A DNA stretch of 64,000 nt, from NCBI GenBank assembly GCA_903864835.1, contig CAIPHK010000015.1:62001-126000 (forward strand). Direction: 5' to 3'. Made by a program: the position numbers and the translations under genes. This document shows positions 8,501 to 16,967 of the stretch, one piece after another; within the stretch, counting starts at the first letter, position 1, and each line of letters begins with the position of its first letter. The notes under the pieces are model-generated. The model was given only the letters and a program-made list of their open reading frames with translations, did not search any database and had not been told where the DNA came from. The stretch comes from an uncultured bacterium (lineage in GTDB: Bacteria > Margulisbacteria > Marinamargulisbacteria > SXXA01).

Positions 8501-9811
8501 TTACGAGAATTCTCCCCAGTCCAACTGCGTCACTCTCCTGGCAAGCCGCACCATTTCGACACGATCCTCGTCCTGAATAATCCCATTGGTTTCCAAAGCA
8601 GCCTCAACTTGTTGACGATGTAATTCAAGCAAAAACAACGTCGACACCCGCCCTTTATCTGCCAAATAATACATCTTGAGAATCGGTGATCGATCAAGCA
8701 CCGCCGAATCCACTGCGACCTTCCGCTGAATCGCCCGTCGGATCACCCGCCGACGCATCATTTCTTCCATTCCACTCCGATATCGATGAAACTGAAGAAT
8801 AGGGTAGTCTCTATTTTCCAAGCGCTGGCGAACGTAACTACACCGATAGGACAACTCACGATCTTCATCAAAAAACTCCGCGATCAATCTCAATATAGCG
8901 TCCTTTGCGTTGGTCAACATCCGACACTGGGCCATATAGCTCGCTTGGAACCGAGAAAAATAATGGGCAAAGCGCATCTCATCGTCTACAAATTGGGATA
9001 ACACACAAATTTCATATAAGCCCCCCGCAATGTACCGCTCACTCCACTGCTCATTCCCATCTCCAAACAACATCGACGTATCCACCGGCAAAATAGCATT
9101 GCCTTGGACCACGTAATTCTCAAAATGCCGATCCTCTCGACCTAACACATCTCCCATCGCCGCATGTCGGGCCAGCTGATCGATCAATCCGTCCCAATCA
9201 CTCACGCCATGATTCACTAACACATCATTCAGGTTCGTCGGCCCTAAATAGTCGGTTAATTCCCAAGTCCGTTTGCCAACATAGTGTTGAGAGCGGAACC
9301 AGGGGTAGCCTAGCGCCCGCTGAAACTCCATATAAAATTGCTGATTCGGTACATCTTCTTGTTTAACTACAACCTCTCCATGCGCAGTCGATAATCGATA
9401 TACGCTGTGGCCCATCCCAATATCCTCGACATCCAGGATCGGCACACGACTCCGCATCCCGACAAAATCACGAAGATGGACATCGATATTGAAGTGCCTC
9501 AATTTCGGCATCACCACATCAATTCTTGCCTGCAACGGTAAGTCATTAAAAAATTGGCGGCGAAGATCCGCATGAATCGTTCCGTATAAAATACCTTGTC
9601 CACGTACTTTCCGAAGCGACAAATTATAATGGTCTTCCGAACAAAAATAGTTGACTACATCGTCGACTTCAAATGAATCAAACCCAAATCCATGTGGAAA
9701 CGCTTGCGCCCGAAATTCTTCCGTTATCCGGCTCACGTTTTCCACAATGCAATCCAGATCCGTCACTCCAGGCATTACGGCTTGAAGCCTGGCGACCACC
9801 TCAGAATTCAT
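8501..9811 (-). CDS. Atypical kinase-like protein with a PI3/PI4-kinase-type catalytic loop, function unknown
   Basis: I do not recognise this 436-residue protein as a named family. Its centre reads like a kinase fold: a Gly-rich stretch followed by GEVVVKQED (candidate ATP-binding lysine K150), then VLGREDRHFENYVV (D227, N232) and ILPVDTSMLF (D244), which match in order and spacing the catalytic loop (GxxDRHxxN) and metal-binding D of PI3/PI4-kinase-like and lipid-kinase-like enzymes. The N-terminal 120 and C-terminal 170 residues show no known domain; the C-terminal part is rich in Arg and helical. No signal peptide or membrane segment is seen, so it is likely cytoplasmic. The ATG at 9811 is used; an in-frame GTG lies at 9820. 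There is no good ribosome binding site. Confidence 0.72.
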   Translation of the reverse strand: MNSEVVARLQAVMPGVTDLDCIVENVSRITEEFRAQAFPHGFGFDSFEVDDVVNYFCSEDHYNLSLRKVRGQGILYGTIHADLRRQFFNDLPLQARIDVVMPKLRHFNIDVHLRDFVGMRSRVPILDVEDIGMGHSVYRLSTAHGEVVVKQEDVPNQQFYMEFQRALGYPWFRSQHYVGKRTWELTDYLGPTNLNDVLVNHGVSDWDGLIDQLARHAAMGDVLGREDRHFENYVVQGNAILPVDTSMLFGDGNEQWSERYIAGGLYEICVLSQFVDDEMRFAHYFSRFQASYMAQCRMLTNAKDAILRLIAEFFDEDRELSYRCSYVRQRLENRDYPILQFHRYRSGMEEMMRRRVIRRAIQRKVAVDSAVLDRSPILKMYYLADKGRVSTLFLLELHRQQVEAALETNGIIQDEDRVEMVRLARRVTQLDWGEFS

Positions 9812-10095
9812 TGAACACACCCATTATTCGAGATCCACGTTGGGATAAAAATACAAATCCTCATGCGCCCGAAAGTATATCAGAATTTATTGTCCCATTG
9901 CGTCTAAATAAACCAAAATACCCGCTATTGATTTTTATTCTCTGCTGTTGCATTATTGCTCACCTGGCGATGTCTTGTCGCCAAAACCGCTTAAGGCCTG
10001 AGAATAGTGGTAAGAGTTCCCCCCTTAGCTCGACCACAGTATTTTCAGGCCTCCCCTCATTACTAACTCCTTTATTTTCAAAACTTAAAAAATAA
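9811..10095 (+). CDS. Possible small single-span membrane protein
   Basis: The stretch between the kinase-like gene and the gene at 10137 holds an open frame of 94 codons that can start at TTG 9811. It has an acidic/polar N-terminal 40 residues, one strongly hydrophobic segment (LLIFILCCCIIAHLAM) and a basic Ser/Pro-rich tail. There is no Shine-Dalgarno sequence, and the start shares bases with the divergent gene's ATG. The frame also extends 46 codons back into the kinase-like gene, so the open frame may be chance. I see nothing else in 9812-10136 except a TATACT box just before 10137. Confidence 0.25.
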   Translation: MNTPIIRDPRWDKNTNPHAPESISEFIVPLRLNKPKYPLLIFILCCCIIAHLAMSCRQNRLRPENSGKSSPLSSTTVFSGLPSLLTPLFSKLKK

Positions 10096-10136
10096 ATTTA
10101 GTCGCAAAATTCACCGTTGCTCTCTATACTTTCGTC

Positions 10137-10667
10137 GTGAGAACTCTTTTAGGTGACTTTTTTCGTTTTATTGGATTCGGGGTAGCGTCCATCACCTTTT
10201 TTGGGTTGTGTTATGCCACATCTCCAGTCTTCGTTCCCATTGGAATTATCGGCTTTGCGGTCGCGCTCGCTATCGTCCTTCGCCACCTGTCGCGATGGGT
10301 TTCTTGGGTATCATTTGTAATTACCACCGCGTTACTCGGATCTCATCGTTGGATATCGGGAGTCGCTCTGGGTCTGTTCGTTGCAATCACCTTCTATTAC
10401 AAGGAAATGTGGGAACGCCGAATCAAGCCGCGAGAGTATCAAACCACGGTGTACCTATCCAAACGGCGCGCCGTTCAATATGTCATCACTGTCGCTTCCA
10501 CATTAAAACTTCAACTCACCGGGTACGACTGTGTTCATCACAATGGCTATGTGCTCACCTTGTCATACAAGGCATCGCCCATTTTAAACCATCTGTTCCT
10601 CCGCACGCTCATTGCCACCAAATCAGTCCGGCGGTTGTACAGACAAGACGTCGCTGTAGCGCGATGA
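10137..10667 (+). CDS. Membrane protein of unknown function
   Basis: This 176-residue protein has three or four hydrophobic segments in its first 90 residues (ITFFGLCYATSPVFVPIGII and others), then a basic cytoplasmic-looking domain containing RRAVQYVITVASTLKLQLTGY. It starts at GTG 10137, six bases after a TATACT that looks like a -10 box, with no Shine-Dalgarno, suggesting a leaderless message. Its stop overlaps the pdxA ATG (ATGA), so it heads a pdxA-rsmA operon. No family is recognised. Confidence 0.65.
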   Translation: MRTLLGDFFRFIGFGVASITFFGLCYATSPVFVPIGIIGFAVALAIVLRHLSRWVSWVSFVITTALLGSHRWISGVALGLFVAITFYYKEMWERRIKPREYQTTVYLSKRRAVQYVITVASTLKLQLTGYDCVHHNGYVLTLSYKASPILNHLFLRTLIATKSVRRLYRQDVAVAR

Positions 10668-11635
10668 CCCGCCCACTCGCAATTACACTCGGAGATCCCG
10701 CAGGAATCGGCACAGAAGTGACACTAAAGGCGCTTTGCCCTGACGTTCCCACGGTTTTAATTGGATCCTTACAACTTTTAGACATGCCTGCCGTTCGTCG
10801 CTGGACGCGTGACTTGAATATCGTACCCGCTTCATCTCTAGATATTGAGTCGATGGAATTTTCTCCAGGACAAATTGCATGGATCGACCCGGCACCCCAG
10901 ATCACCATTGACCCAGGTCAAGAAACCTCTGAACCCAATGGCAAAATCGCGCTGGCCTCGATTCTATTAGCCACGGATTTAGCGCTACGCCACAAAGTCC
11001 GAGCCATTGTTACCGCCCCCATTTCAAAACGCTCGTTTCAATTGGCAGGCGCACCCGAACTCGATCACACACGACTTTTCGGACGATTAACAAAAACAGA
11101 GCCCACGATGGGTTTCTATTCCGAAAAAATGATCGTTGTCCTTACGACGATACATTGCCCGTTGTCACAAGTCCCGTCATTAATAAGTGAAGAATTACTT
11201 GAACGCACAATTCGTCGAACCCATCACTGGCTGCGGTCACTTGGATGTAAGAGCCCCCGTATTGCAGTCGCGGGACTCAACCCCCACGCCGGAGAAGAGG
11301 GCCTCATGGGAACCGAAGAAATCATGACTATTCGACCGACCATCCTGAAGCTACAAAGCGAATTTCCTGGGCTTTCCGGCCCCTATCCTGCCGACACCCT
11401 CTTTTGGAAAGCCGACCGGTTCGACTGTATTATTGCCCAATACCATGACCAGGGACTCGCCCCCCTCAAAATGGTCGCCTTTGATACAGCGGTCAATACG
11501 ACCTTAGGGCTCCCTTTCGTAAGGACCTCGCCGGACCATGGCACCGCATTCGATATCGCGTACCAAGACCTGGCCAATCCAAGTTCGATGACGGCGGCGA
11601 TTCAATTGGCCCTACGGATGTCCAATGGGAACTAA
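10664..11635 (+). CDS. pdxA: 4-hydroxythreonine-4-phosphate dehydrogenase
   Basis: PdxA oxidises 4-phosphohydroxy-L-threonine in the DXP-dependent vitamin B6 pathway. The 323-residue protein has the family start GDPAGIGTEVTLKA, the GLNPHAGEEG motif, and three metal-binding histidines in TTIHCPLSQ, QYHDQGLAPLK and SPDHGTAFDIA. The ATG at 10664 overlaps the previous stop by four bases and gives the expected length; a longer open frame upstream has no family likeness. It overlaps rsmA by 11 bases. The pdxA-rsmA pairing is also found in enterobacteria. Confidence 0.96.
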   Translation: MTRPLAITLGDPAGIGTEVTLKALCPDVPTVLIGSLQLLDMPAVRRWTRDLNIVPASSLDIESMEFSPGQIAWIDPAPQITIDPGQETSEPNGKIALASILLATDLALRHKVRAIVTAPISKRSFQLAGAPELDHTRLFGRLTKTEPTMGFYSEKMIVVLTTIHCPLSQVPSLISEELLERTIRRTHHWLRSLGCKSPRIAVAGLNPHAGEEGLMGTEEIMTIRPTILKLQSEFPGLSGPYPADTLFWKADRFDCIIAQYHDQGLAPLKMVAFDTAVNTTLGLPFVRTSPDHGTAFDIAYQDLANPSSMTAAIQLALRMSNGN

Positions 11636-12440
11636 ACTCGGCCAAGTCTTTTTACATGATGCCAATATTCTCGGAAAAATCATCAGCGCAGCGGGTTTAA
11701 CTCCAGAGACGAATAGCGTCGAAATAGGGTGCGGGGACGGAATCTTGACCGAAGCATTGGCCAACCAAAGTCGACAATTAACCGTCTATGAAATCGACGA
11801 AATATGTATCACAAAAACCCAACAACGGATCGGTCCTCGACCCAATGTCCGGTTCATTTCAGGCGATTTTCTCAAAACCTCTAGTACCCTTGCAGAATTG
11901 CCCGGTCCGTTGAAGGTCGTCGCCAATGTCCCGTATTACATCACCTCCCCTATCATCAAACATTTGATCCCCCACATCGCAATCCTTGAAAGCGTCATTT
12001 TGATGGTCCAAAAGGAATTCGCCGACAAACTCATTGCCCCACCCGGAACCTCCCTATACACCTCTTTTTCGGTGTATACCAAGGCGCATTTTAAAATCGA
12101 CCGTCTATTTACGGTTTCAAGAAACTGCTTCTACCCGGTTCCCAACGTAGACTCAGCCGTTATTCGCCTCACCCCGGCACCCGTGGCAATTCCGGGCGAC
12201 CCCACCTTATTTTTTGCAATGGTCCACTCTGGATTTTGGGGAAGACGAAAACCCTTTCAAAGTGCATTGGCCAAAAGCCCCTATATTCATGCCTCCCCCG
12301 GGTTCAAAGACTGCCCCTTTTTTGTGAGCCATCCTGGGATTCGTGCGGAATCACTCGCATTACCTGATTTTATTCAGTTATTTTCAGAAATCGAGTCATT
12401 TATTTCGTTGGACACCAGATCTAATACGCTTCCTAGCTGA
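11625..12440 (+). CDS. rsmA: 16S rRNA dimethyladenosine transferase RsmA (KsgA)
   Basis: RsmA dimethylates two adjacent adenosines near the 3' end of 16S rRNA. The 271-residue protein shows the SAM-binding GCGDG motif (SVEIGCGDGILTEAL), the acidic ribose contact in TVYEIDE, GDFLK, and the catalytic NVPYYITSPII (NxPY), followed by the C-terminal helical domain. It overlaps pdxA by 11 bases at its start and runs 67 bases into the convergent aminotransferase gene at its end, an unusually long convergent overlap. Confidence 0.96.
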   Translation: MGTKLGQVFLHDANILGKIISAAGLTPETNSVEIGCGDGILTEALANQSRQLTVYEIDEICITKTQQRIGPRPNVRFISGDFLKTSSTLAELPGPLKVVANVPYYITSPIIKHLIPHIAILESVILMVQKEFADKLIAPPGTSLYTSFSVYTKAHFKIDRLFTVSRNCFYPVPNVDSAVIRLTPAPVAIPGDPTLFFAMVHSGFWGRRKPFQSALAKSPYIHASPGFKDCPFFVSHPGIRAESLALPDFIQLFSEIESFISLDTRSNTLPS

Positions 12441-13681
12441 TCAATCGCCCGATCCAGCTCTGCCTGAGTTGCAATCAACGGCGGTGCAAAAAACACGTAG
12501 TTCCATCGGACATTTGGCATCAGTCCCGCCGCCCACAGTAACGACGAAATACGATTCGTCCACGACACATCTGCTGAATTCCATTCGACTAACGGCAACC
12601 GAGTCCCTGGAATTACGAGTTCGATCACCCCTAAAAATCCGGTCAACCGGATATCTCCGACACAGGGTATTGAATCCAATCGATCAACCAGCCGCCGCGT
12701 AAGCCACGTTTCCCACTCTCGCGGCCGATGGATTAAGTCCAGGTCCTGATAGATCGAAATCGCCGCAACCGCCGCCGCACAACCCACCGGATGCGCCGCA
12801 TACGTCAACCCAACCGGCAAACTTTTAGAATCAAATCGTGGAGAAATAAGGCTTTCTTTTGCCAAAATTCCCCCCATCGGAATATAGCCTGAGGTCAGCC
12901 CTTTTGCCATGACAATCATGTCAGGAACCACCCCATGCCGACTCACCGCAAACCAGTCACCACATCGAAATCCACTCATGACCTCATCGGAAATCAAAAC
13001 AATTCCATAGCGACTGGCGATCGCCCTAACCCGCAGCCAATAATCAGGCGGATATTTGATGCATCCGCTGGTGCCAGATTCCCCTTCAAGAATAATTGCC
13101 GCAATGGTTTCTGGCCCTTCAAATGCGATTACTCGCTCCAAATGAGAGACACATTGATACTCACAGTTACCCAAGGTTTGTCCCCAAGGACATCGATAAC
13201 AATAGGGATCTTCCACTCTGACGATTCCGGGGGTCTCAAATCCCGTTTGCGATAGCCGCCGAGGATCCCCAGATGCAGACATCGCCGCCGCCGTTGCGCC
13301 ATGATACGACCGATACTTGGTCACCACTTTGTGCCGCCCCGTCGCGAGACGTGCCAGTTTAATTGCATTTTCAATCGCGTCCGCGCCACTCGTTGTCAGC
13401 AACACCCGGTTGAGTTCGTGAGGGGCAATTTCGGCTAACTTTTCAGCGAGAATCTCCCTCACTGGGGTTGAATAGGCGGGGTTCACGTAGCTCAAAATCG
13501 ACGCTTGCGCCGCCATTGCCTCCGCAATTCGGAGATCCCCATGGCCCAAGTTGACTGCCATTAATTGAGAACACAAGTCAAAATAAGGCGTCCCATCTGA
13601 ATCCCATAGCGTCGTTCCTGCCCCTCTGACGATTTGAGGGCATTGAACCGATTGGGCCGACCACGGAATAATCAGCTTCAC
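12374..13681 (-). CDS. Class III PLP-dependent aminotransferase
   Basis: This 435-residue protein belongs to the omega-aminotransferase group, which moves an amino group from an amine or omega-amino acid to a keto acid. Motifs seen: TTSGADAIENAIKLAR (cofactor phosphate binding), YRSYHGATAAAMSASGD, ILEGESGTSG, LISDEVMSGF (Asp for the pyridine nitrogen) and MAKGLTSGY (Lys forming the PLP Schiff base). A Cys-rich insertion DPYCYRCPWGQTLGNCEYQC (about 160-180) is shared with enzymes of the taurine/beta-alanine-pyruvate branch, but the substrate cannot be fixed. It starts four bases after the sppA stop; both may be one transcript with tsaB. Confidence 0.88.
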   Translation of the reverse strand: MKLIIPWSAQSVQCPQIVRGAGTTLWDSDGTPYFDLCSQLMAVNLGHGDLRIAEAMAAQASILSYVNPAYSTPVREILAEKLAEIAPHELNRVLLTTSGADAIENAIKLARLATGRHKVVTKYRSYHGATAAAMSASGDPRRLSQTGFETPGIVRVEDPYCYRCPWGQTLGNCEYQCVSHLERVIAFEGPETIAAIILEGESGTSGCIKYPPDYWLRVRAIASRYGIVLISDEVMSGFRCGDWFAVSRHGVVPDMIVMAKGLTSGYIPMGGILAKESLISPRFDSKSLPVGLTYAAHPVGCAAAVAAISIYQDLDLIHRPREWETWLTRRLVDRLDSIPCVGDIRLTGFLGVIELVIPGTRLPLVEWNSADVSWTNRISSLLWAAGLMPNVRWNYVFFAPPLIATQAELDRAIDQLGSVLDLVSNEINDSISENN

Positions 13682-13685
13682 TGAC

Positions 13686-16076
13686 CTATTTCATTCCTAA
13701 TAATAATTTAGCGGATTGAACCCCGTGCTCTAAAAACGACGCAAGCATCGATTGATCCCGGCGATAAAATACCAATTCTGGCTGGCTCACATTTATTTTC
13801 TTCGCCAACTGATCAACCGTCTGGTAAAAATTACCCATTTCATCCACGATTTTGAGCTTTTGAGCTTCTTCCCCGAGGATCACCTGTCCCTGGGCCACTT
13901 GATCCACTTCTGCATCGGTCAGATTACGATGTTTTTTTAATTTCTGCGTAAAAATACGATAGAACTTATCCTGAAACGCGTTAGCCATTTGAAGATCTTC
14001 GGGGGTCACCGGAGCATTTTGATCGAACGCGTCCATATATTTCCCAGTCTTAATCACATCGCGGCGAATATCCAAAAGATCGTTCAGCTCGCTGTAATTC
14101 GGATGAATACTAATGACCCCAATACTCCCTGTTAATGTCCCCGGGTTTGCAAAAATACGATCGGCCCCCATTGCAATGTAATAGCCTCCGGACGCGGCCA
14201 CATTTCCCATCGACACGTACACTGGCATTCCTTTAGCGCGCAATTTTTCGATAGCCGACAATATCCGATCCGACCCCAACATACTGCCACCTGGACTATT
14301 GATCCGAACGATCACCCCTCGAACTCCGATATCGCCTTGAATTTGGTCCAGCACCGTTTCTACATCCACGGCCCCGGTCGACTTATTTCCAAACAAATAA
14401 TCGGTCCCCACCGATCCATTGGTAATTGTGCCGTCCACTTCCAAAACTGCAATTCGATTAAAAGGCGAAATAATCGACGGGGGATCGTGAGGAAGACTAA
14501 ACGCTTCGATCGATGCCACATTCACCGCCTTCCCATTTCGGGCCGTTTGAACCAACGATTCGATATCAGATGGATAACCCAAATCGTCGATCAATCCCAA
14601 AGCCTGTGCCTCTCGGGCCGAAATCATATGTCCGTCAAAAATATCTCCGATTTTGGACCAATCTAACTTCCGAGCTGATTTGATATCCCCTAAAACCTGA
14701 CGATACAAATCGTTCACAACATCTTCCATTATTACCCGTTCGGCGGAATCCATCGTCGGCGATTGAGAATACAACGCGGTCTTATATTTTCCCGACTGGA
14801 TCAAATTATAATTAACCCCAAAGTTACTTAACAAATACCGGACTTTAAGGACATCCAATTTAATTCCAAGATAGCCCACAGATCCCAACTCCGGCATTAC
14901 AATCTTATCGGCAACTGTTGCGAGATAATATTCGGGAAGCGATGCCCACCCATCGATATAGGCCGCAATATATTTGCCTTTACTTTTTGACTTCTCCAGC
15001 TCGGACCGAATTTCTTGAATCATCGAAATTCCCCACAAAGACCCTGAAAGGTCCCCAATATGGATGATAAATCCATCACAGCCCGGGTCTTGAGAGGCTT
15101 CTCGAATCAAACTAATCAGGTCATTCGAGCCCAACTTGTTGCCGTTGAGGAGACTATATTCAGACTTACCCTCAACTACGTTACTCGCAACACTAAATTC
15201 GGCAAACGAGGTGGGTTTAAACAATGCATACTGACGCCGAGACACCGACGGCGCCACCCCACGTCCCAATTTAAACCCCAACTCATGCAGAGTTTCGCCC
15301 GACGAACGATTGGATGAAAACGCATATTCAACCTCAACAATAGGAAGAGCAATCGCCACGCCACCGGTCATCGACTCTTTCTTCCAACCGCCACGCAACC
15401 GAATACCATCGGTTAGCTCGTATTCTGCGCCGCACACGACATGGGCCTCATCCTGCCCCGATTCGCGGTCAACTATCACATCGCCGGCCAAATAATATGT
15501 TTTGTCCGAATTAAACAAGGCCACGCCTGACCGAAAAGTAGTGGGTACATCAACATTTTTTTTCAAGATATCTTGAGCCACAATTCCAATATCCATAAAC
15601 TGCGTCACCCGAAAAATTGTCCCAATATCGGTACTCCATCCGTTAGACGCTCCGGAGACCCCACTAATTTCTACCGTTTTATACAAAACACCAAAATCGA
15701 CACCGCGGCTTCCCCGCCGCCCTAAGCCATAGGCGGTAACATCCACGGCATCAGTGCCATTGCTCACCCGCCATTTTCCAAAGCCAAACGGACTCGCATA
15801 CACGTAGTTCCCACCATAGCCATCCGACCGACTCCCCTGGTAATCGTAATTATCCGAACGGACACTCCCACCGGGAACAGCCAGGCCTGCGGGGTTATAG
15901 CCAAACGCGCCATTTTCCTCCGCAATCGCTGAAAATGCGCCACCCATCGCGGTTGCGCGAACACTCGTCCCCGCTTTCAGTGCCATATAGCGCATTTCAT
16001 CGGGGGTAAATCCCATAATGCCCTGAACCAAGACGAGGACCAAACACGCCGAATTCCCCCACAATCGTAATCGCAT
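13686..16076 (-). CDS. Outer-membrane-barrel-like domain fused to signal peptide peptidase SppA (S49)
   Basis: This 796-residue protein has a hydrophobic N-terminal signal (residues 4-20), then about 270 residues with the RATAMGGAFSAIAEENGAF motif and alternating beta pattern of PorV/UPF0164-like outer membrane barrels, then a double-domain S49 peptidase. The two-domain SppA dyad is present: lysine K432 in SGKYKTAL (first domain) and nucleophile S629 in NVAASGGYYIA (second domain), with RINSPGGS preceding. SppA normally digests signal peptides at the inner membrane, whereas a barrel would put it at the outer membrane. The frame is unbroken and AAAGGA precedes the ATG. It lies 21 bases after tsaB. 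Confidence 0.88.
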   Translation of the reverse strand: MRLRLWGNSACLVLVLVQGIMGFTPDEMRYMALKAGTSVRATAMGGAFSAIAEENGAFGYNPAGLAVPGGSVRSDNYDYQGSRSDGYGGNYVYASPFGFGKWRVSNGTDAVDVTAYGLGRRGSRGVDFGVLYKTVEISGVSGASNGWSTDIGTIFRVTQFMDIGIVAQDILKKNVDVPTTFRSGVALFNSDKTYYLAGDVIVDRESGQDEAHVVCGAEYELTDGIRLRGGWKKESMTGGVAIALPIVEVEYAFSSNRSSGETLHELGFKLGRGVAPSVSRRQYALFKPTSFAEFSVASNVVEGKSEYSLLNGNKLGSNDLISLIREASQDPGCDGFIIHIGDLSGSLWGISMIQEIRSELEKSKSKGKYIAAYIDGWASLPEYYLATVADKIVMPELGSVGYLGIKLDVLKVRYLLSNFGVNYNLIQSGKYKTALYSQSPTMDSAERVIMEDVVNDLYRQVLGDIKSARKLDWSKIGDIFDGHMISAREAQALGLIDDLGYPSDIESLVQTARNGKAVNVASIEAFSLPHDPPSIISPFNRIAVLEVDGTITNGSVGTDYLFGNKSTGAVDVETVLDQIQGDIGVRGVIVRINSPGGSMLGSDRILSAIEKLRAKGMPVYVSMGNVAASGGYYIAMGADRIFANPGTLTGSIGVISIHPNYSELNDLLDIRRDVIKTGKYMDAFDQNAPVTPEDLQMANAFQDKFYRIFTQKLKKHRNLTDAEVDQVAQGQVILGEEAQKLKIVDEMGNFYQTVDQLAKKINVSQPELVFYRRDQSMLASFLEHGVQSAKLLLGMK

Positions 16077-16097
16077 ATTTAAATTTTCCTTTCGATG

Positions 16098-16739
16098 CTA
16101 AACCGGTGCGTACCCATAATTGATCCGAACCGGCATCTTCGGGCCCAATTCACGCTTTCTTTTATCCAGGAGTGCGACAAGGGCCCCCGCCGTCCGATCC
16201 GTCTTTCGAATATCCGCACCTTTACACTCCGCATCCAACCGATCAAAAATCCAGCCCGCAGCGGTAACCACTCCCACCCGTGCATCAAATCGGTTAATCA
16301 TGCGAACCGTTTGATCGATATCTTTCTCAAGCTGATTAAACAGTGGTCTAAATTCGTCACCCACTTGGACGTAGCCACGAATCAAACATCGCCCGGGGCG
16401 GCCTTCGAGAACCACAATTTGAGTCCCCCGCCACCCATCTATTAACAATACTTCAAACCCATTAATTCCAATGACTGGCACTTGCGCAACCAGTCCGATT
16501 GTTTGGGCCGTCGCCACGCTCAAGCGTAACGGCGTCAGCGCCCCTGGCCCGACCACAACGCCAATGATGTCCAGCGATAACGCGGTAATCTCAGCCGTTT
16601 CTAATAAAGACGCCACCGCCAACGGTAAATTCTCCGCCGACGCACGGGTTACCTCAATATCCCGTTCAATCCACCCACGGGGAGTTCTCACCACAATGGT
16701 GCCAACGGTTCTGTTCGAAAAATGTAAGCCCAAAGTCAT
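16098..16739 (-). CDS. tsaB: tRNA threonylcarbamoyladenosine biosynthesis protein TsaB
   Basis: TsaB is a catalytically inactive ASKHA-fold partner of TsaD in making t6A37 of ANN-reading tRNAs. The 213-residue protein has the diagnostic VVGPGALTPLRLSVATAQ segment (the family's GPGSFTGLR) followed by VPVIGINGFEVL. The usual first-loop LxIDTS is changed to LGLHFSN, which is atypical. The ATG at 16739 is chosen because AAGGAT stands just upstream; a longer frame to 16850 adds a segment unlike the family. A strong promoter (16750-16778) sits directly upstream. Confidence 0.82.
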   Translation of the reverse strand: MTLGLHFSNRTVGTIVVRTPRGWIERDIEVTRASAENLPLAVASLLETAEITALSLDIIGVVVGPGALTPLRLSVATAQTIGLVAQVPVIGINGFEVLLIDGWRGTQIVVLEGRPGRCLIRGYVQVGDEFRPLFNQLEKDIDQTVRMINRFDARVGVVTAAGWIFDRLDAECKGADIRKTDRTAGALVALLDKRKRELGPKMPVRINYGYAPV

Positions 16740-16749
16740 TTGATCCTTG

Positions 16750-16778
16750 ATCATAATCCTGCACACACCGAGTTGCAA
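16750..16778 (-). promoter_or_regulatory. Probable tsaB-sppA promoter
   Basis: On the minus strand TTGCAA (16778-16773), a 17-base spacer and TATGAT (16755-16750). The expected transcription start falls three or four bases before the tsaB ATG, which would exclude the AAGGAT ribosome binding site from the mRNA and make it almost leaderless. Confidence 0.65.
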
Positions 16779-16923
16779 GAAAAGGCATTGAAGCCACCCC
16801 GACCTTGCTCGATGAGACAGCATGGTGTAGTATCGCGAGCCTTGCGTCACATCGTCGGATACCCATTTCTAATGGACAATCAATGAATGGCGTCTTCGGT
16901 TATTTTGATTCACACAGGACACA

Positions 16924-16940
16924 TTCACAGTGAACGTTCA
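16924..16940. promoter_or_regulatory. Two overlapping palindromes upstream of the cofG-fli operon
   Basis: TTCAC-A-GTGAA (16924-16934) is a perfect inverted repeat, and TGAACGTTCA (16931-16940) is a perfect 10-base palindrome overlapping it. They lie 28 bases before the first ATG of the operon, a position suited to an operator. No binding protein can be assigned, and no clear -35/-10 pair was found in 16860-16967. Confidence 0.4.
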
Positions 16941-16967
16941 TCCCTCCAAACACAGAAAGAGTGACTC

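Noticed and set aside
10208-10663. Longer pdxA start at 10208
   Set aside because: The extra 152 residues overlap the membrane protein gene in another frame and have no PdxA likeness; ATG 10664 fits the family.
13686-16076. Two separate genes (barrel protein and sppA) joined by a sequencing error
   Set aside because: The frame is continuous, there is no internal start with a good ribosome binding site near the junction, and the linker reads as ordinary protein.
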